Source: CAYQEC01 sp964416425
GTDB lineage: Bacteria > Actinomycetota > Acidimicrobiia > Spongiisociales > UBA5794
Direction of reading: 5' to 3'
Assembly (NCBI GenBank): GCA_964416425.1
Contig: CAYQEC010000008.1
Span: forward strand, 29,435-93,434
Length of the DNA stretch: 64,000 bases
Part shown: positions 1 through 8,350 of the stretch, piece by piece
How positions within the stretch are numbered: the first letter of the stretch is position 1
Layout: each line of letters opens with the position of its first letter
Program-made: the position numbers and the translations under genes
The notes under the pieces: generated by a model
Told to the model about the DNA's origin: nothing
Database searches by the model: none
The model's input: only the letters and a program-made list of their open reading frames with translations

Positions 1-1727
1 AGCGGCGGTGACGCCAGGTAGTTGGCGCGCACGTCGGGTGAGATCCGCCCCTCGAAGTTGCGGTTGCCGGACAGCACCGAGGCGGCAACGAGGTCCTGGT
101 CGTGAATCGCCTCCCGGATCGGGTCCGGGAGTGGGCCCGAGTTCCCGATGCAGGTGGTGCACCCGTAGCCGACGAGGTAGAAACCGGCCGCCTCCAGGTC
201 CTCCATGAGCCCCGAGTCGGCCAGGTAGTCGGTGACGACCTTGGATCCGGGGGCGAAGGAGGTCTTCACCCAGGGTTGGCGGGTGAGGCCGAGCCGGCGG
301 GCCTTGCGGGCGACCAGGCCGGCGCCCACCATCACGTCGGGGTTGGAGGTGTTGGTGCAGCTGGTGATGGCGGCGATGACGACATGGCCGTGATCGATGG
401 TGAAGGTGGCGCCGTCGAGCGTCACCTCGGCCCCGTCGCCCGGCTCGGGGGCAGTCTCGGGGAGCACGACCCCACCCTCGTCGACCATGTCCCCGACGGT
501 TCCGGGGCCGGCATACGCCGCCTTGCGGAACGTCTCGCCGAGGTCGTAGCGCCACTGGTCCTTCATGCCGCCGAGGGCGATGCGGTCCTGGGGCCGTTTG
601 GGGCCGGCGAGGGACGGCTCGACGGTGGACATGTCGAGGTGGAGACGGGCTCCGTAGACGACGGGGCGGGCGTCGTCCCGCCACAGGCCCTGCAGGCGGC
701 AGTACTGCTCCACCGCTTCCACCAAGGCTGCGGGGCGACCGGTGAGGCGCAGGTAGCGGGTGGTCTGTTCGTCGACCGGAAAGTAGCCGATGGTGGCGCC
801 GTATTCGGGCGCCATGTTGGCGACGGTGGCGCGGTTGGCGAGTGGCATGCCGGCAAGTCCGGAGCCGTAGAACTCGACGAACTTGCCGACGACGCCGTGC
901 TCCCGCAGCATCTGGGTCACCCGGAGCACGAGGTCGGTGGCGGTGGCCCCTTCGGCGAGACGCCCGGTCAGCTCGAAGCCGACGACCTCGGGCAGCAGCA
1001 TGTAGATGGGCTGGCCGACCATCGCCGCCTCGGCTTCGATCCCGCCGACTCCCCAGCCGACCACGCCGAGGCCGTTGATCATCGTGGTGTGGGAATCGGT
1101 GCCCACCAGGCTGTCCGGATACAGCACCGAGCCGTCGTCCCACACCACCTTGGCGAGGTACTCGAGATTGACCTGGTGGACGATGCCGGTGGCGGGTGGC
1201 ACCACCCGGAAGTTGTCGAAGGCCGACTGGCCCCACTTCAGGAACTCGTAACGCTCCCGGTTGCGCTCGAATTCGTGCTCGCTGTTGATCTGGAGCGCCA
1301 TGCCGCTGTTGAAGGCGTCGACCTGGACGCTGTGGTCGATGACGAGGTCGCTGGGGACGAGCGGGTTGACCTTCTGGGCGGCCGTCTCGTCTCCGGTCAT
1401 GCGGACGATGGCAGAGCGCATAGCGGCGAGGTCGACGACGGCAGGAACGCCGGTGAAGTCCTGGAGCACGACCCGGGCGGGAGTGAAAGCGATCTCGGCT
1501 TCGACGACCTCGGAGGCGTCGTACCGAGCGAGGGCTCGCACGTCCGCGTCGGTGACGACGTGGCCGTCGTGGTTGCGGAGCACCGATTCGAGCAGCACCT
1601 TGATGCTGTAGGGAAGGCGCCCGATGTCGCCCATGTCCCCGAGGGCGTCGAGTCGGTGGACGATCCGCTCCCCCAACGGGGTCTGGATCGTCTCACGGGC
1701 TCGGAACGGGTCGTGGACTTCGCTCAT
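1..1727 (-). CDS. acnA: Aconitate hydratase (partial, 3' end beyond window)
   Basis: Interconverts citrate and isocitrate in the TCA cycle using a [4Fe-4S] cluster. About 575 N-terminal codons are present; the family is about 890 residues, so the C-terminal swivel domain lies off the left edge. The translation starts MSEVHDPFRARETIQTPLGE and contains SLVGTDSHTTMINGLGVVGWG, family-typical GVGGIEAEAAMVGQP and cluster ligands in AAITSCTNTSNP and YGCTTCIGNSGPL. The ATG at 1727 follows a GAGGAGAG ribosome site. A long open frame on the opposite strand is only a GC-rich shadow. The identification is secure. Confidence 0.96.
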   Translation of the reverse strand, partial: MSEVHDPFRARETIQTPLGERIVHRLDALGDMGDIGRLPYSIKVLLESVLRNHDGHVVTDADVRALARYDASEVVEAEIAFTPARVVLQDFTGVPAVVDLAAMRSAIVRMTGDETAAQKVNPLVPSDLVIDHSVQVDAFNSGMALQINSEHEFERNRERYEFLKWGQSAFDNFRVVPPATGIVHQVNLEYLAKVVWDDGSVLYPDSLVGTDSHTTMINGLGVVGWGVGGIEAEAAMVGQPIYMLLPEVVGFELTGRLAEGATATDLVLRVTQMLREHGVVGKFVEFYGSGLAGMPLANRATVANMAPEYGATIGYFPVDEQTTRYLRLTGRPAALVEAVEQYCRLQGLWRDDARPVVYGARLHLDMSTVEPSLAGPKRPQDRIALGGMKDQWRYDLGETFRKAAYAGPGTVGDMVDEGGVVLPETAPEPGDGAEVTLDGATFTIDHGHVVIAAITSCTNTSNPDVMVGAGLVARKARRLGLTRQPWVKTSFAPGSKVVTDYLADSGLMEDLEAAGFYLVGYGCTTCIGNSGPLPDPIREAIHDQDLVAASVLSGNRNFEGRISPDVRANYLASPP

Positions 1728-1842
1728 CGGGCTCTCCTCGGCTCAATCGTCATCGGACCGATCAGCTTACCGACGCCCCCCGCCTCCGATCCCCGGCCCT
1801 GCTGGACGCTCGCACCCAAGCGAGGGTTGGTGGACAGGCGGC

Positions 1843-1867
1843 CGGGCCCGGGCAGTGCCCGGGCCCG
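1843..1867 (-). terminator. Hairpin downstream of the GerMN-domain gene
   Basis: A perfect 11-bp stem (CGGGCCCGGGC / GCCCGGGCCCG) with a 3-base loop lies 19 bases past the stop of the GerMN-domain gene and 116 bases before the aconitase start, reading on the minus strand. There is no U-tract, so it may only slow or protect the transcript end. Confidence 0.5.
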
Positions 1868-1885
1868 GGTGCTGCGCCTGGCGGA

Positions 1886-3673
1886 TCAGGGGAGGTACTG
1901 CTGCTCGATCTGGATCACGGTGCCCGAGGCATCGAGGGTGAGCCAGTAGGGGGTGGCGGCGAGGGAAGCGCCGTAGTAGCCGTAGGGCGGCTCCTCCCAG
2001 GACGGCACCTCGTCGACCGTGTAATCCCACGGGGTGCCGTCGGGCTTGAAGAGGGCGAGCCACTCGTCCATCGGCACCTCGACCGTCTCGATCGGCCCGT
2101 CGGCGGAGGTGAGGAGCATCACGAGCACGTCGTCGGCCACCGGGAGGGTACGGAGCAGGTCGTTCTGGTTTCGGATGTAGTAGTCGTTGGGCATGCCCTC
2201 CTCGACCGAGGCGATCACCCCGTCCTCGAAGGCCGCCTGCGCCGCCTCCTCACCGCTGAGGAACTGCAGGTAGTCGGCGACGACCTCGCCGCTCCCCACC
2301 TGGGTGAGGTAGGCGATCTGCCGCTCGACCTCGGGCTGGTAGGTGACCTCGATCGTCTCGGTGGCGGTGCCGCCCGGCCCGGTGAGCACGATCTCGATCG
2401 GGTTGACGCCCTCGACCAGAGTCAGGTCGGCGGTGGCCGAGGAGGACTGCACCCCGCCGATGAGCTCGGCCTCGACCACCTCGGCCTGGACGCCGCCGAT
2501 GGTCGCCTCGGTGATGCCCAGCGCGGTCACCGCGACGTTGACGTCGGCATCGGCCACGGTCTCCCCCGGCACCACGCCCTCGACGTGGACGATCTCCGGC
2601 GCCGCCGCCGGCGGCTCGCCACCCTCCCCCGGCATCAGGGTCACGGGATAGCTGACGACGTTGATCCGGCTCCCGTCCTGCGGCGAGTCGGCGAAGACGG
2701 TGACGAAACCCTCCGTCTCGGTCTCGAGGGTGTAGGGCACCTCGACGGTGTAGTCGCCCCAGCAGCCGGTTCCGCAGGTCGCGTTGGTGAAGCCGTCCGC
2801 CAGGACGTCGCCGGAGGCCGTCGTGATCTCGTAGGACACGGTCGCCTCGAACACGTTGGCGATGCCGCCGATGGTGACCGGCGAGCGGACCACGGCGCCG
2901 ATGGCGGGCGAGTCGACGAGGATCGGCTGCAGCAGGTCGGCGTAGTCGGCCCGGGTCTGCGGGTGGTCGACGATGATGCCCTCCGAGGTGATGACGTCGA
3001 CGACCTGCCCGTCGATGGCGAACTGCACCCCCTCCACCTCGGGGAACTGGGTGGCGGTGAAGACCACCTGGGCAAGCCGGCCCAGCATCATGGCGGTGCC
3101 GCCGCCCGACTCGAACGCCGCCGGGAGGTCGATGGTAGCGATGCCGTTCTCGACGCCCGTGGTGACCGTGTCGATGCCCTCGGGGATCGAGGTGGTGAGC
3201 CCGGTGTCGCCCGGCCCTTCGATCACCAGGGAGGGGATGGCGAAGCTCAGCGCCTCACCGACCGGGTCGTCGACAGATCCCTCGTAGCCCTGGGATCGGC
3301 GCACCGCCACCAGGCCCGGGTCACCGTTGGGGCCGGTCACCTCGTCGGAGAAGAAGTACACGTTGAACTCGGTGAAGGCGACCACGCCGGGGACCGTCGT
3401 GGAGGTCGTCGAGGTCGAGGTCGACGTCGGCGCCGGGGGCACCGTCGTGGCCGGCTCGGCCGTCTCGGTCGAGCGGAGCAGGAAGAGCGGCACGCCCACG
3501 AGCGCGAGGGCGGCGATCGCCGCGGTGGCCCAGACCAGCACCGGCCGGCGCGGCCCACGGGAAGGGGTCTGGAGAGTCGTCATGGATTCCTCCGGGAAGG
3601 GTGGGGCCTGCGGCGCCATGTACATGAGCCGGTAGGCGATCTCACGAATGCGGCTGTCGAGTCGATCACTCAT
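1886..3673 (-). CDS. Single-pass membrane protein with GerMN and Gmad2 domains
   Basis: A 595-residue protein with a cytosolic N-terminus of about 44 residues, one membrane segment (about 45-66), a Thr/Pro/Ser linker, then extracytoplasmic domains. Residues about 105-235 look like GerMN (VYFFSDEVTG start, DLPAAFESGGG core). Residues about 245-345 look like a Gmad2 immunoglobulin-like domain (SPAIGAVVRSPVTIGGIANV). A second Ig-like segment and an unassigned C-terminal domain follow. The ATG overlaps the stop of the upstream sigma factor gene as ATGA, so the two are translationally coupled. By position the cytosolic tail could act as an anti-sigma region, but no zinc-binding anti-sigma motif is visible, so that role is inference. 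Confidence 0.85.
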   Translation of the reverse strand: MSDRLDSRIREIAYRLMYMAPQAPPFPEESMTTLQTPSRGPRRPVLVWATAAIAALALVGVPLFLLRSTETAEPATTVPPAPTSTSTSTTSTTVPGVVAFTEFNVYFFSDEVTGPNGDPGLVAVRRSQGYEGSVDDPVGEALSFAIPSLVIEGPGDTGLTTSIPEGIDTVTTGVENGIATIDLPAAFESGGGTAMMLGRLAQVVFTATQFPEVEGVQFAIDGQVVDVITSEGIIVDHPQTRADYADLLQPILVDSPAIGAVVRSPVTIGGIANVFEATVSYEITTASGDVLADGFTNATCGTGCWGDYTVEVPYTLETETEGFVTVFADSPQDGSRINVVSYPVTLMPGEGGEPPAAAPEIVHVEGVVPGETVADADVNVAVTALGITEATIGGVQAEVVEAELIGGVQSSSATADLTLVEGVNPIEIVLTGPGGTATETIEVTYQPEVERQIAYLTQVGSGEVVADYLQFLSGEEAAQAAFEDGVIASVEEGMPNDYYIRNQNDLLRTLPVADDVLVMLLTSADGPIETVEVPMDEWLALFKPDGTPWDYTVDEVPSWEEPPYGYYGASLAATPYWLTLDASGTVIQIEQQYLP

Positions 3674-4118
3674 CGAGAAGCTCCTTGAGTCGTGCGCGAG
3701 CCCGCGCCAGGTGGCGCTTCACCGATCCCTCGGACACCCCGAGGCGGGAGGCGACGTCGCTCGGGGCGAGATCCTCCCAATAGGTGAGCACCACGGCGGC
3801 GCGCTGCTGCACGCTCAGCCTTTCGACCGCCGCCAGCACGTCGACGTCGACCTCCCGGGGAGGCGCCGTTGCCGGCTCGGCGGCCCGGAACTCCCGGACC
3901 CGACGCCGCAGCGTGCTGCGATGATGCGATCGTGCCTGATTGAGGACCGAGCGATACAAGTAGGCCCGGTGGTTGGCCACGGTGGGCCATCCCTTCGAGC
4001 CGAACGCCCGCAGGCAGGCATCGGTGACGACATCGGCTGCGTCGAACGGGCCGACCAGGCCCGTGGCGAAGCGCACCAGGTCGTCGGCGTGCTTGCGGTA
4101 GATCTCTTCGTCGGTCAT
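3666..4118 (-). CDS. ECF-like RNA polymerase sigma factor (SigE-type family)
   Basis: A 150-residue sigma-70 family protein. Region 2 occupies about residues 5-70 (YRKHADDLVRFATGLVG, DAADVVTDACLRAF) and region 4 about 90-145 (LSVQQRAAVVLTYWEDLA, SDVASRLGVSEGSVKRHLAR, a helix-turn-helix). It probably directs RNA polymerase to a small regulon. ATG 4118 follows a GGAGTGAG site; the frame is open further upstream, but those residues lack family character. The gene lies one base after the broken oxidoreductase gene and overlaps the GerMN-domain gene, the usual layout of a sigma factor with a membrane-bound partner. Confidence 0.88.
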   Translation of the reverse strand: MTDEEIYRKHADDLVRFATGLVGPFDAADVVTDACLRAFGSKGWPTVANHRAYLYRSVLNQARSHHRSTLRRRVREFRAAEPATAPPREVDVDVLAAVERLSVQQRAAVVLTYWEDLAPSDVASRLGVSEGSVKRHLARARARLKELLDE

Positions 4119-4212
4119 CTCACTCCATGAGACGCCACCGCCCCCCTTTCCGGGTGACACCCGGAATCGCGGCGAGGGCGAGAGCCGCCGCCTCCCAACG
4201 GCGGCGCCTCGG

Positions 4213-4218
4213 TACGCT
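4213..4218 (+). promoter_or_regulatory. -10 box (TACGCT) for a leaderless lipoprotein start
   Basis: TACGCT lies exactly six bases before GTG 4225, the spacing of leaderless actinobacterial transcripts. No ribosome site is visible. It implies that the lipoprotein fragment that follows was once a real, expressed gene. Confidence 0.45.
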
Positions 4219-4224
4219 GCGCCG

Positions 4225-4315
4225 GTGCGCAGCCACCGACCCCTCGCCACACCGCTCGTGATGATCGCACTCGCCGCCGCCGGGTGCGGTCATGCTGCGG
4301 CGGGCGCGCACCAGC
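4225..4315 (+). pseudogene. 5' stub of a lipoprotein gene
   Basis: From GTG 4225 the frame encodes a lipoprotein signal peptide: a basic MRSHRPLATP start, a hydrophobic stretch and a lipobox ending AAAGC at about residue 22. After about 30 residues the frame becomes the complement of the truncated oxidoreductase gene and loses protein-like character. I read this as the 5' end of a lipoprotein gene whose body has been lost at the same junction. The end coordinate is approximate. Confidence 0.5.
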
Positions 4316-4757
4316 ACGTGGCTCGCCGCCGGGTCGGGAGCGACCTGCTCCCAGACGTGGCGCACCGGGACGCCCTCCCATTCGGTGTCGAACTTGGACC
4401 ACTTGGTGACACAGTGGATGTCGGCGACGGTCCGCTGCGACGGCATGGCGAGGAACTCGTCCCACGACCAGGTGACCGGGTTCCCCACCAAGCCGTCGAC
4501 GGTGAAGTCCCACGTTGCGAGGTCGACGTCGGGAACGCTCCCGGCGTGCAGCACCGGGAAGCGATCGGTGGCGCACTGGCCGAGCGGCAACCGGCTCGGG
4601 TCGATGCCGCGGGCGGCGAGGGCCTCACGATTGCGCGGGAAGAAACTCATGGCGTGCTCTCCGGGCCGTCGAGTCTCACGGTGCCAACCATCCCGGCGGA
4701 TTCCCTGTTCCGGGGCGGCGCCGGCAAAGCCGGGACGGCTCACTATCGTCGCGCCCC

Positions 4758-5354
4758 ATGGAGACCCCGCCTCCCCCGACCGTCGCCGCCGTCCGCCGCC
4801 GCCGGGCCCTCCTGCTGACCGCCGTCGCCCTGCTGGCGGGAACCGCCACGGTCTGGATCGCCCTCGCCCGCCAGGACGCCGACCCCGGGGCCGCCACCGC
4901 CCCCATCTCGGTGGCGGACGTGCCTGGCGCCGGCGACGACCAGCTCGCCCCCGACTTCTCGGTCCCGACGAGGGACGGAGGGACCTTCACGCTCTCGCAG
5001 CACCTCGCCGGCGACGGCAGGCCGCTGCTGCTCAACCTGTGGGCGTCGTGGTGCCCGCCGTGCCGGGCCGAGATGCCCGCCATCGACGCCGCCGCCGCAC
5101 GCCATCCCGAGGTCCTCTTCCTCGGTGTCGCCGTCAACGACTCGGTCGACGACGCCACCGGCTTCGCCGACGACCTCGGCGTCTCCTACCTGATCGGGTT
5201 CGACGAGAAGGACCAGGTGGGTCCCGCCTTCCGGGCCCCCGGCCTCCCCGCCACATTCCTCATCTCGAGCGAGGGGCACATCCTGAAGCGGGTCCTCGGC
5301 GAGATGACCGAGGACAGCATCGACGCGGACCTCGCGACATACTTCGGTGGCTGA
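4758..5354 (+). CDS. Membrane-anchored TlpA-like thioredoxin
   Basis: A 198-residue protein with a short cytosolic tail, one membrane segment (about residues 17-36) and an extracytoplasmic TlpA/ResA-type thioredoxin domain. The active site is WASWCPPCRAEMP with the CxxC pair, and a cis-proline follows in GLPATFLIS. Such proteins reduce disulfides outside the cell, for example during cytochrome c maturation; no cytochrome genes are nearby, so the client is unknown. ATG 4758 is preceded by TATCGT eight bases upstream, with no Shine-Dalgarno. Confidence 0.9.
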   Translation: METPPPPTVAAVRRRRALLLTAVALLAGTATVWIALARQDADPGAATAPISVADVPGAGDDQLAPDFSVPTRDGGTFTLSQHLAGDGRPLLLNLWASWCPPCRAEMPAIDAAAARHPEVLFLGVAVNDSVDDATGFADDLGVSYLIGFDEKDQVGPAFRAPGLPATFLISSEGHILKRVLGEMTEDSIDADLATYFGG

Positions 5355-5393
5355 TTCCCGCCGCAGCACCCCCCGCACCCCGCCATCCCGCGG

Positions 5394-5399
5394 TAACGT
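5394..5399 (+). promoter_or_regulatory. -10 box (TAACGT) for a leaderless transcript
   Basis: TAACGT sits exactly six bases before ATG 5406 and no ribosome site is present, the classic leaderless arrangement. Confidence 0.5.
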
Positions 5400-5405
5400 C
5401 GTGCC

Positions 5406-5966
5406 ATGACCTGGCTCGTCGCCGTCATCGTGGTCTCGGTCGTCGTGGCGCTGCTCCGCGGCGGGAAACTGTCCAACATCACCGAGATCCGCGCCCGCGG
5501 CTGGTGGCTGCTCTTCCTCGGATTCGGGATGCAGATCGGAGCCGACTACGTCCCCGACGACCGCTCCTCCCTGGCCGTGTGGCTGGTGCTCACGTCGTAC
5601 CTGCCGCTCCTCCTGGTGGTGTGGCTCAACAGTGACCAGGCGGGCATGTGGATCGCCGGAATCGGCATCCTCATGAACCTCACCGTCATCGCCCTCAACC
5701 ATGGCATGCCGGTCCTGCCCGAGGCGATCGAGCTGGCCGGCGGCAGCGCCGACGCCGCCCTCGGCGCCAAGCACGTGCTGCTCGACTCCAGCACCTACCT
5801 GCCGTTCCTGGGCGACATCATCCCGGTACCCCGCACCGTGATCTCGATGGGCGACGTGTTCCTCGCCATCGGCCTCGGAGCCTTCATCGAGGATCAGATG
5901 CAGCAGCCGCTGCGGCTCTTCCGCCACCGGGTGCAGGGACTCCCCGGATCCGCCGCCCCGCGTTGA
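5406..5966 (+). CDS. DUF5317 family membrane protein
   Basis: A 186-residue integral membrane protein of unknown function with about five hydrophobic segments. The family-type sequence is visible in LNHGMPVLPEAI, GAKHVLLDSSTYLPFLGDII and PVPRTVISMGDVFLAIGLG. It ends one base before the stop codon of the convergent HD-domain gene. Nothing in the sequence shows a reaction or ligand. Confidence 0.8.
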   Translation: MTWLVAVIVVSVVVALLRGGKLSNITEIRARGWWLLFLGFGMQIGADYVPDDRSSLAVWLVLTSYLPLLLVVWLNSDQAGMWIAGIGILMNLTVIALNHGMPVLPEAIELAGGSADAALGAKHVLLDSSTYLPFLGDIIPVPRTVISMGDVFLAIGLGAFIEDQMQQPLRLFRHRVQGLPGSAAPR

Positions 5967-5967
5967 G

Positions 5968-7203
5968 CTAGGCCGGGATCTCGCCCTTGAACACCAACAC
6001 CCGGCGCAGCGAGCTGGTCACCTCCGGGTCGAACTCGTAGGCGGAGCCGCGGTGGATCTGCTCGAGGGCGTCCACCGGGCGCATCCCCAGCTCGTGAACC
6101 GCCAGGTCGTAGGCGCTGGCGACCTTGATGATCTTCGAGGCGAGCCGCAGCTCCGGGTCCTTCTCCTGCCCCACCGACCGGTAGCGCTGGTACTGCTGGC
6201 GCACGATGGTCGACACCTCGGTCAGGTAGGGCGCCTCGGCGATGATCTGGGCCCCCCAACGGGCGATGTCCTCGTCGGTGTAGCCGGCCCGCAGGATCGC
6301 CGGCTCGTTGAGGGTGATACGTCCGATGTCGTGCATGAAGGCGGCGTACCCGAGCTGCTCGACGTCGTGGGGTCGCAGTCCGAGCTCCCGCCCGATGTCG
6401 AGCGCCAAGGCCCCGGTGCGGATGGCGTGACCCCGCGGCGCCAGCCCGGCGACCTCGGGGATCTGGGCCAGGGCCCGGATCGTCTGGCCGTAGGTGACCC
6501 GGGTGGCGTAGTAGCGGACGAAGGCGAGGTGGCTGAAGGCATACGGCAGGGCCGCCACCGGAAGCGCCCACAGCCCCATCACCGGCTGCGCCTGGCCGAA
6601 GAGCACCCCGGTGACGAACAGGCTGAGGATCACCGACCAGTCCTCCAGGCCGAGCAGCCAGAGGTAGCGGACCGAGAGGTCGTCGCGCTCCAGGCCGACG
6701 AGGGCGCGCAGCAGGGCCCGCAGCAAGTACCAGGCGAGGCCGCCGGCGGCGACGGCGATGAGGGCCCGGAACCCGTTGCCGGCGGACACCGCGCCGGCGC
6801 CGGGGCCGAGAATGTCGAGGTAGTCGGCCACCGGGAGGAACACCGCGGCGAAGGCCCCCAGCGACACCACCTCGGCGATGAACTCGGAGTTCATCTCGAT
6901 GCGCTCCACCAGCCGGAAGACGAAGAAGAGCAGCCAGGCGCCCGCCATGCCGCAGGCGTAGATCGCCAAGGTGGTGAGGGGATCGTCGACCACGAACGGA
7001 ACCGCCACCGCCGCCGCCACCCCGAAGTAGAGACGCTCGCCGCTCGGTGCCGGCACCGTGATGAGCTGCGCCAGCATCATCGCCCCGATCCCCAGCCACA
7101 GGGTCTGCACCGAAGCCGTCGACCGGACCAGGAGCAGCACGCCGGCCGCCACCAGGACCAGCCAGAGCACGGCGGAGAGGCGATTGACCCGCGTCTCAGC
7201 CAC
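5968..7203 (-). CDS. Membrane protein with C-terminal HD phosphohydrolase domain
   Basis: A 411-residue protein. Residues about 1-215 hold several hydrophobic helices; residues about 225-400 form an HD-type domain with HAIRTGALALDIGRELGL, the metal-binding MHDIGRITLNEP and LRLASKIIKVASAYD, in the style of HD-GYP c-di-GMP phosphodiesterases. The GYP part is not obvious, so the substrate is open. The start is set at GTG 7203, seven bases after GGGGGGAG; the open frame continues about 50 residues further upstream without family character or a ribosome site. Confidence 0.82.
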   Translation of the reverse strand: MAETRVNRLSAVLWLVLVAAGVLLLVRSTASVQTLWLGIGAMMLAQLITVPAPSGERLYFGVAAAVAVPFVVDDPLTTLAIYACGMAGAWLLFFVFRLVERIEMNSEFIAEVVSLGAFAAVFLPVADYLDILGPGAGAVSAGNGFRALIAVAAGGLAWYLLRALLRALVGLERDDLSVRYLWLLGLEDWSVILSLFVTGVLFGQAQPVMGLWALPVAALPYAFSHLAFVRYYATRVTYGQTIRALAQIPEVAGLAPRGHAIRTGALALDIGRELGLRPHDVEQLGYAAFMHDIGRITLNEPAILRAGYTDEDIARWGAQIIAEAPYLTEVSTIVRQQYQRYRSVGQEKDPELRLASKIIKVASAYDLAVHELGMRPVDALEQIHRGSAYEFDPEVTSSLRRVLVFKGEIPA

Positions 7204-7550
7204 GACGACTCCCCCCGGCGGTGGGACGGGAAGAGGTGAAGGAATCTGTGGGGGATCGGCTGTCCACGGCGAACTCCAGATCGAGACGCCCACGCTTCCC
7301 GGGCACGGCACGGGGCTGAGCCTCCCCCTGGCCCGGGTGGAACGCGGAGTCACTTCGTTGTCCGATGTGCCTGCTCGCCCGCGGACCGGTGCACTCCGCC
7401 GAGCTCCGCCCGAAGCTCGACCACCAGCGTGGTCCCGTTCACGTTACGGCGCCCATCCCATCCTGGCAAGGACGGAATTCGCGAACCCGCATGGCCTGCT
7501 CGGACCTGCCGCGTCGCGACTACGCTACGAAGTCGGGAAGGACGCGTATC
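7204..7550 (+). other. Divergent intergenic region
   Basis: These 347 bases separate the HD-domain gene (minus) from the unknown gene at 7551 (plus). No convincing gene, hairpin or palindrome is visible. Short open frames on both strands have no protein-like composition. Promoters for both flanking genes must lie here. A GGAAGGA ribosome site for the downstream gene is at its right end. Confidence 0.5.
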
Positions 7551-8177
7551 GTGCTCAGCACCCAGGAACTCGAAGAGACGCTCACCCAGCTCGATTCCGT
7601 CGAGGCGGTCCGGATCGTCATGAACGGCGACCGGGTCAGCGAAGTCCACGTGCTGGCCGCCCCCGCCAAGGCCCCCAAGCAGGTGGTGCGCGACGTCCAG
7701 TCACTGGCGATGGCCCGCTTCGGGACCAACATCGATCGCCGGGTGATCTCGGTGGTCCAGCTCGCCGCCAACGCCGTCGAGCACCGCACCCTGGAGCGGC
7801 CCGCCCTGGTCCGCATCCAGGAGCAGCCGCAGGATTCACGCACGACCGTCCACGTCACCCTGGCCTGGCAGAGTGGTGAGCACGTCGGGACCGCCAGCGG
7901 CCCCGCCGCCGCCTCCGCCCGCTTGCGACTCATCGGGGAAGCCACCCTCGACGCCATCGAGGCCATCTTCACCGACACCCCGCCGCTCGGGCTCGACTCG
8001 ATCGGGATCGCCGCGGTCGGCATGCGCACGGTCGTGATCGCCGTCATCGTCAGCGCCGGCAAGCGCGACGAGGAGCTGGTGGTCGGCTCGGCGCTCTCCT
8101 CCGGAGACGAGGCGTCGGCGGCGGTGCGAGCCGTGCTCGACGCCCTCAACCGCCGCCTTCCGGTCATGGGGAAGTGA
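7551..8177 (+). CDS. Conserved-looking protein of unknown function
   Basis: A 208-residue soluble protein that I do not recognise. The N-terminal third (LDSVEAVRIVMNGDRVSEVH, then VVRDVQSLAMARFGTNIDRR) looks like a small alpha/beta regulatory domain. The C-terminal half (TASGPAAASARLRLIGEATL followed by DAIEAIF) resembles the dimer-type fold of metabolite-sensing domains. There are no signal peptide, membrane segments or catalytic motifs. GTG 7551 follows GGAAGGA by eight bases; the longer upstream frame overlaps non-coding sequence. Confidence 0.7.
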   Translation: MLSTQELEETLTQLDSVEAVRIVMNGDRVSEVHVLAAPAKAPKQVVRDVQSLAMARFGTNIDRRVISVVQLAANAVEHRTLERPALVRIQEQPQDSRTTVHVTLAWQSGEHVGTASGPAAASARLRLIGEATLDAIEAIFTDTPPLGLDSIGIAAVGMRTVVIAVIVSAGKRDEELVVGSALSSGDEASAAVRAVLDALNRRLPVMGK

Positions 8178-8350
8178 CCGGGCCTCCGGCGGCCCGCCCG
8201 TCCCCAGCCCGTGCCGGGTCTTCCCGCCCCCGTTCGGGCTTGCTGAGCGAATCCGGCCTGCCCTAGCCTCCTAGGAGAAGCGCGCGGTGTGCTGCGGCGC
8301 GCTCTCGGCCGATGCATCGATTCGGCCCTGGCGGAAGGCGGAGAACCTCG

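Larger units (their letters stand above)
4120..4650 (-). pseudogene. Truncated sulfite-oxidase-like molybdopterin oxidoreductase
   Basis: Starts as a clear member of the oxidoreductase molybdopterin-binding (SUOX-like) family: MSFFPRNREALAARGIDPSR, then DFTVDGLVGNPVTWSWDEF and the cofactor-cysteine region ADIHCVTKWSKFDTEWEGVP. Family similarity stops after about residue 113 (ASHVLVRA), where a Gly-Tyr-Thr-Thr stretch and roughly 80 further residues are expected. What follows to the stop is Arg-rich and reads as antisense of a lipoprotein start and of intergenic DNA. The 3' part of the gene is therefore missing. ATG 4650 follows GGAGAG. The gene is probably non-functional, or this is an assembly junction. 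Confidence 0.75.

Noticed and set aside
102..1949. 615-residue open frame antisense to aconitase
   Set aside because: It is the complement of a clearly coding aconitase gene; high GC makes long antisense frames common. Its translation is Asp/Gly/Val-biased with no family motifs.
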